NCBI GenBank assembly: GCA_027325475.1
Contig: DAIEFO010000144.1
Coordinates: forward strand, 1-6,166
Source: Desulfobacteraceae bacterium
GTDB taxonomy: Bacteria; Desulfobacterota; Desulfobacteria; Desulfobacterales; Desulfatirhabdiaceae
Length of the DNA: 6,166 nt
Direction: 5' to 3'
The notes below the pieces were generated by a model. That model was not told the DNA's origin, ran no database searches, and saw only the letters and a list, made by a program, of their open reading frames with translations. Shown here one piece after another: positions 1-6,027 of the stretch. The translations under genes and the position numbers were made by a program. The number at the start of each line of letters is the position of its first letter. Positions within the stretch are counted from its first letter, which is position 1.

Positions 1-142
1 CTCTAGAATCCGTGACGAGCGGCATGCCAAGCGCGTACGCCTGTTTCCCGAGTCGTTTTCGGATAAGATCGACGCCCGAAAGAATATTCGTCCACTGGTC
101 CGAACCGCCTACTTGGAGATCGACGCCGTATTTTTTATACAG
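1..142 (-). CDS. tyrS: Tyrosyl-tRNA synthetase fragment, joined in frame to the cheB frame (probable chimera)
   Basis: The last roughly 45 codons of the minus-strand frame that begins as cheB read as the catalytic-domain segment of tyrosyl-tRNA synthetase, the enzyme that charges tRNA-Tyr. The text LYKKYGVDLQVGGSDQW, followed by TNILSGVDLIRKRLGK and GMPLVTDS, matches the TyrRS region just before the KFGKS-type signature, which would lie beyond position 1. The GGSDQW motif belongs to the tyrosine-binding site of this class I synthetase. Nothing here fits a CheB C-terminus. The fragment is open at both ends: its N-terminal Rossmann part with the HIGH motif is absent, replaced by CheB. The family match is clear. 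Whether the joint exists in a real genome is doubtful, and an assembly chimera at a shared short sequence is more likely than a real fusion. Confidence 0.85.
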   Translation of the reverse strand, partial: MYKKYGVDLQVGGSDQWTNILSGVDLIRKRLGKQAYALGMPLVTDSR

Positions 143-904
143 TGTCAGATGATACCCGCCGGTTCCGATATAGATCACCCCGGGTTCGATGTCCATGCCG
201 GCCGCGACCTCAACGCATCGCATGGAACAATGGTCATCAATTCGCTTGGCAAAGGAAGGAATGAATTTCCCCGGCATGTGCTGTACCAGAAATACCGCTG
301 CATTCAAATCCCTCGGCAGCAGGGGCAGCACGTCAAACAAGGTCTTGGGACCGCCGGTGGAAATGCCCATGGCAACAGCCTTATAGCCCAGGCCAGCTCC
401 CCCGGATGGCGCGGTCCGGGATGCTGGCGGCGTGGATCTGGATGCGGTTCGGGTTTTCTGGCATCGCTCCAGGGGCCGGGATTTTTTTGTCAGGCGTTTC
501 AGTGTTCCGGGTTTGGCGGCGGCCCGGATTTTGCTCACCAGTTCATGGGCTGCGGATTCCATGCGAACGGAAACGGTTCCGCCCGGCTTGGGCACATAAT
601 CGAACGCACCCAGCGCCATGGCCTGAAACGTGGTTGCAGCCCCTTCCTGGGTCAGCGACGATACCATGATCACCGGTGCGATACCTTCCTGCACAATGAT
701 CTGAAGCGCAGTGATACCGTCTATGACCGGCATGTTGATGTCCATGGTAATCACATCGGGCCGAAGTTCACGGGCCTTGTCAAGCGCATCCTGACCATCC
801 CGGGCCGTTCCCGCCACCCGCAGCCCGGAATCGGCTTCGATGATCCGGGAGAGATTGCGCCGCATCAGCGCCGAATCGTCACAGATAAGTACGTTTATGG
901 GCAT
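125..904 (-). CDS. cheB: CheB, chemotaxis response regulator / receptor methylesterase, 3'-truncated
   Basis: CheB removes methyl groups from, and deamidates, receptor glutamate sites to reset signalling; it is a cytosolic enzyme activated when CheA phosphorylates its receiver domain. The start is ATG at 902-904 with AAAGG six bases upstream. Residues 1-120 form the receiver: acidic D9/D10, phospho-acceptor D55 in TMDINMP, S82/S83, and K106 in YVPKPGG. Residues about 130-172 are a Lys/Arg/Ser/Pro-rich linker. The methylesterase domain starts near 175 with GISTGGP (nucleophile S182) and VQHMPG (catalytic H209), then GVIYIGTGGYHLTL. After about residue 255 the sequence becomes TyrRS, so the last roughly 90-100 residues, including the third catalytic residue (Asp286 in E. 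coli), are missing. Known family members are about 350 aa. As shown it could not be an active esterase. A methylesterase beside a receptor gene fits the cluster. Confidence 0.92.
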
Positions 905-910
905 AAAATA

Positions 911-915
911 CCTTT
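911..915 (-). promoter_or_regulatory. Ribosome binding site of cheB
   Basis: AAAGG on the minus strand lies six bases before the ATG at 904. It supports that start, which also places the receiver-domain DD pair at the normal residues 9-10. Confidence 0.6.
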
Positions 916-925
916 ATTGGGTTTT

Positions 926-976
926 AAGTTTTAAGTTTTAAGCTGCGTCAAATTTCTCACTTAAAACTTAAAACTT
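926..976. repeat. 17-bp perfect inverted repeat built from TTTTAAG heptamers
   Basis: On the plus strand three back-to-back TTTTAAG copies (922-942) face two CTTAAAA copies (960-973). Positions 926-942 pair perfectly with 960-976 (17 bp) around a 17-nt loop. A second register, 921-935 with 960-974, is also possible because the unit is repeated. The element sits 9 bases after the CheW stop and about 22 bases before the cheB ATG. The stem is almost all A-T and no T-run follows on the minus strand, so it is not a typical intrinsic terminator. It could be a mild attenuator, an mRNA-stabilising hairpin or one copy of a dispersed intergenic repeat. Those roles are inferred; the symmetry is directly visible. 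Confidence 0.85.
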
Positions 977-985
977 TCATCCTTG

Positions 986-2974
986 TTACTTCGTGATTTC
1001 CAGCTTGCTCTTTCCAGGCGCCCCTTTCTTGGACGCTGTTTTTCCAGTCCCCGCAGATTTTATTGCTGTGTCATCCTGGCCACCGGTCAGTGTCTGGAGG
1101 GTCTTCAACTCTTTTATATCCAGAAGCTCGGATACATCCAGCAATACCACCATCCGGTTGCCATTTTCGATTTTGCAGATGCCCTGCATGAGTTTGCCTG
1201 CGCCGTTTTCAGTGACAATATCGGGTGCGGGATCAATGTCGTTTCTGCTCAGCCGCAGTACTTCCTTGACTGCATCCACCCGCAGGCCGGTCTTGTTGCC
1301 AGCGATATCCACAATGATGACACGGGTCCTGTCATCGGCCTCCCGCGCTTCCAGGTTGAAAAGCCTTCGAATGTTGATCACCGGTATGACGTTGCCCCGC
1401 AGGTTGGTCATACCGTCAATGAAATAGGGCGCCCGCGGCACATGGGTGACATCGGCCAGGCGGTTGATCTCCTGAACCTGCATGATACGGATGCCGTATT
1501 CCTCTTTACCGATGGAAAACGTTACCAACTGTTCCTCATCAATACTCTCCTGGGCCAGAGACCGGGAGCTTTCTTCTGCAGCGTGTTTACCCTTTTCGCC
1601 CTGAGCCTGGATATGGTTCAACATCGCTGTCGTTTCCCCGGAAACCAGAGACGATTCATCCATGATCATGATCAGTCGCTTGCCGTCATCCAGTTTGGCC
1701 ACCGCTTTCAGCTCTTTCCGATCGGATGTGGCCATGGCCGGGGTGTCATTGATGAGTGATTTTGGGATCCTGAGCACCTCATCCACCCAGTCCACCAGAT
1801 ATCCGATGGTCATATCCCCGCACTCCACGACCATGGCCCGCTGATCCTCGGAAATATGCGCCGACATGGATTCCTTCAGCTCGCCGATAATATCCAGCAC
1901 CATGTTCAGGACCGGGGTCAGGTGTTCGTCATAAAATGCCAGATCGGCGCCTTTGTCTCCGGTGCTCATGTCCAGAATCCGTTTGCCGGTATAATACAGG
2001 TCTGCCCGTTTGCGCTTCAGGCGTTTCACCAGCCCTTCCACCTCAACGCTTGCGGTATTATACCCTTCCAGCCACTTGCCGAAGCCGGATTCCCGTGCAA
2101 TCAGCACCCCGGCGAACCGGGAGCCCGCCTCGATGGCATGACGGATCGCATCCGCCCATTTGCTTTCGTCCTCACGGGCTTTGTCCAGCATCTCATGCCG
2201 CTCTGAAATCAGACTGGGCAATCCGAGCAGCCCCCGCATATCCAGAATCGGCAGCAAATGGTTGCGGATCGTGAACATGCCCAGAACATAATCGGGCACA
2301 TTCGGCACAGCGGTAATGTCCATGACCTTTAAAATCTCGCTGACCCGTTTGATATCAAAGGCGTATTCATCCCCGCCCACCCGGAAGGAAACGAGTTGTT
2401 CCTCATCGGTGACGGTTTTTTCTTCTTCGAAAACATCTTTCCCTGCCCGGAGGACGGAGTCGGCTCCCGATTTGGCTGATTTCATATCCAGCGCAATGAT
2501 TTCAGGCAGATTGAGCATCAGGATCAGCCGCTTGCCGCCATCCACCTTGACCACCCCGTTTAAAAATTCCCGGTCAACGCCTCTGCAGACCGCAGGGGGC
2601 GGCTCCAGCAGGGCGTGCTTCATGCGCATGACCTCGCGGACATTGTCCACCACAAGACTGGTCTGACTGCCGCCGGTTTCCACCACCAGCAGCCGGGTCT
2701 GATCTGTTGCCTTCTGGGTTTCCAGCCCGAAACGGGTTCGGGTGTCAATCACCGGCAGCACATTGCCCCGCAGGTTGCAGATGCCGGAAACATAATCCGG
2801 ACTACGGGGGATGGGGGTAATATCCGGCAGACGGACAATCTCCTTGACATCGTTAATATCCACGCCGAATTCTTCATTAAAGAGCCTGAACACGACGCAC
2901 TGGCTTTCATCTTCGCTGGTGATGCCGGACAGACCGGCATCCGTGCTGTTATTTGTCGATTTCATGCCGGCCAT
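986..2974 (-). CDS. Triple CheW-domain scaffold protein with a CZB-like insertion
   Basis: CheW domains couple receptors to the kinase CheA in the chemosensory array. This protein has three, numbered from the ATG at 2974 (662 aa): domain 1 about 26-164 with NLRG at 67-70; domain 2 about 193-445, interrupted at about 255-373; domain 3 about 481-620 with NLRG at 524-527. In domain 2 the NLRG signature has become TIRN (235-238). The last 25 residues are Lys/Gly/Ser-rich and probably disordered. There is no CheA kinase or receiver domain and no membrane segment, so it is a cytosolic adaptor. GGGAGG at 2981-2986 lies six bases before ATG 2974 but directly abuts the in-frame ATG at 2980, so 2974 is preferred; from 2980 the protein would have 664 aa and overlap the receptor stop as ATGA. 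Translation is probably coupled to the receptor. A single CheW is about 160 aa, so this one is very long. Confidence 0.93.
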   Translation of the reverse strand: MAGMKSTNNSTDAGLSGITSEDESQCVVFRLFNEEFGVDINDVKEIVRLPDITPIPRSPDYVSGICNLRGNVLPVIDTRTRFGLETQKATDQTRLLVVETGGSQTSLVVDNVREVMRMKHALLEPPPAVCRGVDREFLNGVVKVDGGKRLILMLNLPEIIALDMKSAKSGADSVLRAGKDVFEEEKTVTDEEQLVSFRVGGDEYAFDIKRVSEILKVMDITAVPNVPDYVLGMFTIRNHLLPILDMRGLLGLPSLISERHEMLDKAREDESKWADAIRHAIEAGSRFAGVLIARESGFGKWLEGYNTASVEVEGLVKRLKRKRADLYYTGKRILDMSTGDKGADLAFYDEHLTPVLNMVLDIIGELKESMSAHISEDQRAMVVECGDMTIGYLVDWVDEVLRIPKSLINDTPAMATSDRKELKAVAKLDDGKRLIMIMDESSLVSGETTAMLNHIQAQGEKGKHAAEESSRSLAQESIDEEQLVTFSIGKEEYGIRIMQVQEINRLADVTHVPRAPYFIDGMTNLRGNVIPVINIRRLFNLEAREADDRTRVIIVDIAGNKTGLRVDAVKEVLRLSRNDIDPAPDIVTENGAGKLMQGICKIENGNRMVVLLDVSELLDIKELKTLQTLTGGQDDTAIKSAGTGKTASKKGAPGKSKLEITK
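1856..2212 (-). other. CZB-like (chemoreceptor zinc-binding) domain inside CheW domain 2, zinc ligands replaced
   Basis: About 119 helical residues (255-373) separate the first half of CheW domain 2, ending at LLPILDMRGLLGL, from its second half, starting near RAMVVECG. The insertion follows the CZB pattern HxxW ... CxxGKW ... HxxxH, but reads ESKW (E270, W273), SGFGKW (S296, W301) and R323-x3-Y327. All four usual Zn ligands (three His, one Cys) are therefore changed to Glu, Ser, Arg and Tyr. The spacings Cys-to-His of 27 and His-to-His of 4 agree with those I recall for E. coli DgcZ (C52, H79, H83). The fold assignment is an inference from the GKW motif, spacing and helical content; the loss of ligands is directly readable if the alignment holds. 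Confidence 0.65.
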
Positions 2975-2976
2975 GA

Positions 2977-4920
2977 TCATCCTCCCATATTTTGCATTTC
3001 ATCGGCCATGCTGGCGATATCTTCCACGGCCTGGGCAATGAGCTGCATGCCCTTGTTGCCTTCCTCGGCCGCTTTGCTGGCTTCATCCGCCACCTTGGAA
3101 GCCTCTTCCGCACCATTGGCGATATCCACCACGGCCTTGTTGACCTGTTCCAGGGCCACCAGGGATTCTGTGGCGCCAGCGTTGACTTCCTGAACCGACC
3201 GCTGCACCTCATTCATATCCACATCCACACTTTCCAGGTTGACGGTGATCTTTTTGGCGTTTTCCACTTCCTGAGCCGAAATATTGGCCTGACTGTCCAG
3301 ATCTGTGGATACCAGCGTAATCTGGGCCTGCATGGCCCGAACCATATCCTGGATCTTTTCCGCGTTTTCCGAGCTGTCGTTGGCCAGAGTGCGGATGTCT
3401 CCGGCAACCACCGAAAATCCCCTGCCGAATTCACCGGCACGGGCTGCCTCGATAGAGCCGTTTATCGCCAGCATATTGGTCTGAAGAGCCACGTTGACGA
3501 TCTTATCCACGATCTTGTTGATCTGATTGGTGATGTCGCCCAGTTTGCGGATGTTTCCCACCGACTCTTTGGCCGACTGGGCCGCCTTGCCGATGTTAAC
3601 GATAAGATTGTTCACATTTACCTTGTTGCCGGTCACCAACTGTTTGATATCATCAATGCGTTTGCCGGCTCCCTGTGCACGTTCGCACATGCCTTTGGAG
3701 GCGACATCCAGCCGCTCTCCCAGAGATCTGCCTTCTTCGGCTGCCTTGGCCTGATTCTGGGCGCCTTTTGAGATTTGTTCCAGCGCCGTCATGATCTGGC
3801 GGGAGGATGCCGTGGATTCCTCGACATTGGCCGACAACTCTTCAGCGGCGGCCGCCACTTCCTCGGCGGACTTCTGACTGTCTGTGGCGGTCTTCAGAGT
3901 ATCGGTCAGTTCGGCCAGATTCTCCGACGCGGTCTGCATCTCGGCAAATGCCTTGTTCTGCTCGACAACGCCTTTACTGGCTTCCTCGGCCGCAGAGCTT
4001 TGCTCCTCGGCATTGGACGCTATGTCTTCGGCGCCTTTCAAAAACGCTTGGGCACTGGTCAGGGACTCGGCCGCATTTTTGGTGATGACCGTGGTCCCGT
4101 CCACCACTTCCACCATATCTGTGGCGATTTTATCCAGATCCGAGGTAATGGCCTTTGCTTTCTCCATCTCGGCAAGGGATTCCTTGGTAGCCGTATCAAT
4201 CTCGGTAACCACCTGCTGCACCTGGGCCTGAATATCATCCACCACGTTACGGATTTCCCGGGCGCTTTTTTCCGAGATTTCAGCCAGGTTCCGAACCTCA
4301 TCCGCTACCACGGCAAACCCCCGGCCATGCTCCCCGGCACGGGCCGCCTCGATGGCCGCATTCAGGGCCAGCAAATTGGTCTGGTCCGCAATGCGAACCA
4401 CCGCGCCGACAATTTCACCAATCTGTTCCGAATTTTTTTCAAGTTCTTTAATCAGTTTGGTGGATTCCATGTTCGCATCGGCGCTGGCCTGCACCCCTTT
4501 GATCAGGCTGTCGATATCCGTGGTGGTGGTCTTGATCAGACCCTGCAGAATCTCGCTTTTTTGCAAAGCGGATTTGGCCAGCGCATCCGCTTTTTCAGAA
4601 GCCTTGGCGATCTGGTTGATTCCCGCTCGGGATTCTTCCGCACCGGCCGACGACTGCTCGGCGGCAGCCGCAATCTGTTCCATGTTGCGCCCCAACTGCT
4701 CGGCCGCGCTGGCCGCCTCTTCCAGTGACGACGACATTTCTTCCACGGCCGAAGCCAGCCGTTCGGCAATGGCCTGCTGCCGGGCCAGCGTGCGTGTTTT
4801 GGCTTTCTGCTGGGCCTGTTTGCGGGCTTCATCCCGTTTGACGCCTAAATCTTCTGAATGGGTTTCTTTGGGCGTTATCCCGGTTTTCATGGATGCTGGT
4901 TTTGCCAATGCTTTTGCCAT
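2977..4920 (-). CDS. Soluble methyl-accepting chemotaxis protein with two signalling tips (DosM-like)
   Basis: This receptor signals through CheA and CheW. Numbered from ATG 4920 (647 aa), it has a short polar N-terminus, then almost entirely coiled-coil helix; I see no proline after residue 17. There is no signal peptide, membrane segment, HAMP, PAS or other sensor domain, so it should be cytosolic. Two hairpin tips are present: residues 178-214 (ADQTNLLALNAAIEAARAGE, then GRGFAVVADEVR) and 478-514 (ALQTNMLAINGSIEAARAGE, then GRGFSVVAGDIR). Likely methylation pairs are E60/E61 and E305/E306, which fit the [AST][AST]xxEExx[AST][AST] pattern; a CheB target is consistent with cheB nearby. The C-terminus ends QNMGG, with no CheR-tethering pentapeptide. 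GGAGG at 4929-4933 sits eight bases before ATG 4920, inside a longer frame from ATG 4935 that has no upstream ribosome site, so 4920 is preferred. The stop lies just before the CheW start. Confidence 0.94.
   Translation of the reverse strand: MAKALAKPASMKTGITPKETHSEDLGVKRDEARKQAQQKAKTRTLARQQAIAERLASAVEEMSSSLEEAASAAEQLGRNMEQIAAAAEQSSAGAEESRAGINQIAKASEKADALAKSALQKSEILQGLIKTTTTDIDSLIKGVQASADANMESTKLIKELEKNSEQIGEIVGAVVRIADQTNLLALNAAIEAARAGEHGRGFAVVADEVRNLAEISEKSAREIRNVVDDIQAQVQQVVTEIDTATKESLAEMEKAKAITSDLDKIATDMVEVVDGTTVITKNAAESLTSAQAFLKGAEDIASNAEEQSSAAEEASKGVVEQNKAFAEMQTASENLAELTDTLKTATDSQKSAEEVAAAAEELSANVEESTASSRQIMTALEQISKGAQNQAKAAEEGRSLGERLDVASKGMCERAQGAGKRIDDIKQLVTGNKVNVNNLIVNIGKAAQSAKESVGNIRKLGDITNQINKIVDKIVNVALQTNMLAINGSIEAARAGEFGRGFSVVAGDIRTLANDSSENAEKIQDMVRAMQAQITLVSTDLDSQANISAQEVENAKKITVNLESVDVDMNEVQRSVQEVNAGATESLVALEQVNKAVVDIANGAEEASKVADEASKAAEEGNKGMQLIAQAVEDIASMADEMQNMGG
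2981..2986 (-). promoter_or_regulatory. Ribosome binding site deciding the CheW start
   Basis: GGGAGG ends six bases before ATG 2974 and zero bases before ATG 2980. It lies inside the last codons of the receptor gene, which suggests translational coupling and favours the 2974 start. Confidence 0.7.
2986..4767 (-). repeat. Gapless tandem duplication inside the receptor gene, period 900 bp (300 residues)
   Basis: Unit 1 (about 3886-4767, residues 52-345) and unit 2 (about 2986-3867, residues 352-645) align with a constant offset of 300 residues and no gap. Matching landmarks are AVEEMSSSLEE at 58 with AAEELSANVEE at 358, ADQTN at 178 with ALQTN at 478, DMVEV at 268 with DMNEV at 568, and AAESL at 283 with ATESL at 583. 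Around the tips 33 of 61 residues are identical by hand count, and less elsewhere. The divergence points to an old duplication with conserved length. Confidence 0.9.
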
Positions 4921-4928
4921 AATGCTTT

Positions 4929-4933
4929 CCTCC
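4929..4933 (-). promoter_or_regulatory. Ribosome binding site deciding the receptor start
   Basis: GGAGG ends eight bases before ATG 4920 and overlaps the first codons of the alternative frame from ATG 4935. No Shine-Dalgarno-like sequence precedes 4935, so 4920 is the better start. The 48-nt gap to the Hsp70 stop (4921-4968) shows no clear promoter or terminator. Confidence 0.65.
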
Positions 4934-4968
4934 ATAATTGATCAGTGATGTGAATGATTGTTCCGGGT

Positions 4969-6027
4969 TTATTCCCGTAGTTGGACATCGGCCGGATGAT
5001 CCGGACTCCCGGATGCCATGCCGGTGATGTCGGTATTAGTGATGGTGATTTCCTTATGATCGCCGTTGTCGATATCCAGAGCGGACACCCGCAGCAATCC
5101 GTTCGCATCGATGGCAAAAGACACATCAATGTTTGATTCCGACTTCCGTCGGGTTTTATCCGTCTTTAATCCGAACCAGCCCAGGGATACCGGCCTTTGT
5201 TCAGTAGCCATGCCCACCTGCTGCAATACATGGATATATACCGCTTCCTGAAAATCCTCTGTGGTGGTGAACAGCCGGGAGGCTTCGGCCGGATAGGCGG
5301 TGCCCCTGGGCAGGATGTTGATGAATCGCCCCTGATCATCCTCGATGCCCAGGTCGTGGGGTGTAATATCGTGAAATTCGATGCCGGTCATGCTGCCGGA
5401 GAGGATGCCCGCCAGAATGCCGGCGCCTCTTGCCACGGCTTCATCCGGATTGATGGTGCGCCGGATGACCGAACGGCCGGATGGATCGCCGGAGATGTCG
5501 TTTTCAGCTTCAGTCGGCGGTTCCGGATTGTCCAGAATGGTTTTGATCAGTGTTTCGATGGCCTGCACCCGCGTGCTGCCGCCCACCAGGATGACAGTAT
5601 CCACCCAGTCCGGCGTCAGGCCCGCCTGATCAAACGTATTCCGAATGTGCTGCGATATCTGCTCCAGAATCCCGGCGATCAACTGCTCAAAAACCGGCCG
5701 GGTCAGAGACTGGTTCAGATGGACAGGGCCTTTGTCCGTAACGGTGATATAGGGGATCATCACATGTGTTTCCGGTGATGAAGACAAATCAATCTTGGCT
5801 TTTTCCGCCTGGATCACCAGTTGCTGCAGTGCGATTTTATCCTGTCGCAGGTCAAATCCGTGCGTCGCCAGAAATTCGGATTGGATGTGATCCACGATTT
5901 TATGATCGAAATCAGTCCCGCCGATGGCAGTTGACCCGCCGACGCCCAGAACACGAAAGATGTTGTTCTGATACGCCATCAGCGTGATATCAAGGGTCCC
6001 TCCGCCCAGATCAATCACCAGCAGATG
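4969..6027 (-). CDS. Hsp70/DnaK-like chaperone, C-terminal half of the ATPase domain plus beta substrate domain, 5'-truncated
   Basis: Hsp70 proteins bind and release unfolded or assembling proteins in an ATP-driven cycle. Counting from codon GTG 6018 (349 residues to the stop): phosphate-2 motif VIDLGGGTLDI at 1-11 (the V is that GTG codon), IGGTDFD at 32-38, adenosine motif ILVGGSTR at 143-150, and NPDEAVARGAG at 190-200. An extra acidic/Ser-rich stretch at about 163-187 looks longer than in DnaK. The beta substrate-binding domain follows, with DITPHDLGIE at 217-226, a DnaK-like segment LPRGTAYP, and FAIDANGLLRVSA at 301-313. The protein stops about 25 residues after EITITN, so the helical lid of DnaK is absent. 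The first ATPase half (GIDLGTT, RIINEPTAAALAYG) is missing because the frame meets unrelated GC-rich sequence near 6020-6030; 6018 is not a credible natural start. It is 48 nt upstream of the receptor gene and probably co-transcribed. Confidence 0.88.
   Translation of the reverse strand, partial: HLLVIDLGGGTLDITLMAYQNNIFRVLGVGGSTAIGGTDFDHKIVDHIQSEFLATHGFDLRQDKIALQQLVIQAEKAKIDLSSSPETHVMIPYITVTDKGPVHLNQSLTRPVFEQLIAGILEQISQHIRNTFDQAGLTPDWVDTVILVGGSTRVQAIETLIKTILDNPEPPTEAENDISGDPSGRSVIRRTINPDEAVARGAGILAGILSGSMTGIEFHDITPHDLGIEDDQGRFINILPRGTAYPAEASRLFTTTEDFQEAVYIHVLQQVGMATEQRPVSLGWFGLKTDKTRRKSESNIDVSFAIDANGLLRVSALDIDNGDHKEITITNTDITGMASGSPDHPADVQLRE

Noticed and set aside
1..904. A genuine CheB-TyrRS fusion protein
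   Set aside because: Both enzymes would be broken: CheB loses its last catalytic residue and TyrRS lacks its N-terminal Rossmann core with the HIGH motif. A chimera is more economical.
113..934. Long plus-strand open frame (273 codons) opposite cheB
   Set aside because: Its protein is rich in Gly, His, Arg and Cys without any motif, while the minus strand shows clear CheB and TyrRS motifs. It is a mirror of codon bias.
926..976. Intrinsic terminator after the CheW gene
   Set aside because: The stem is nearly all A-T and the minus strand shows no T-run after it; it is kept as an inverted repeat instead.
957..980. Tiny minus-strand frame MKVLSFK with AAGG just before it, a possible leader peptide
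   Set aside because: It is made of the heptamer repeat itself, the Shine-Dalgarno-like bases touch the ATG, and nothing in the codons suggests a regulatory leader.
3775..4728. Plus-strand open frame of 317 codons opposite the receptor
   Set aside because: Repetitive Gly/Phe/Leu/Arg text is the complement of the Ala/Glu-rich coiled-coil codons; there is no family resemblance.
4969..6018. GTG at 6018 as the natural start of a short Hsp70-like gene
   Set aside because: The start would fall inside the phosphate-2 strand, with no ribosome site and half the ATPase domain missing; the frame is open upstream.
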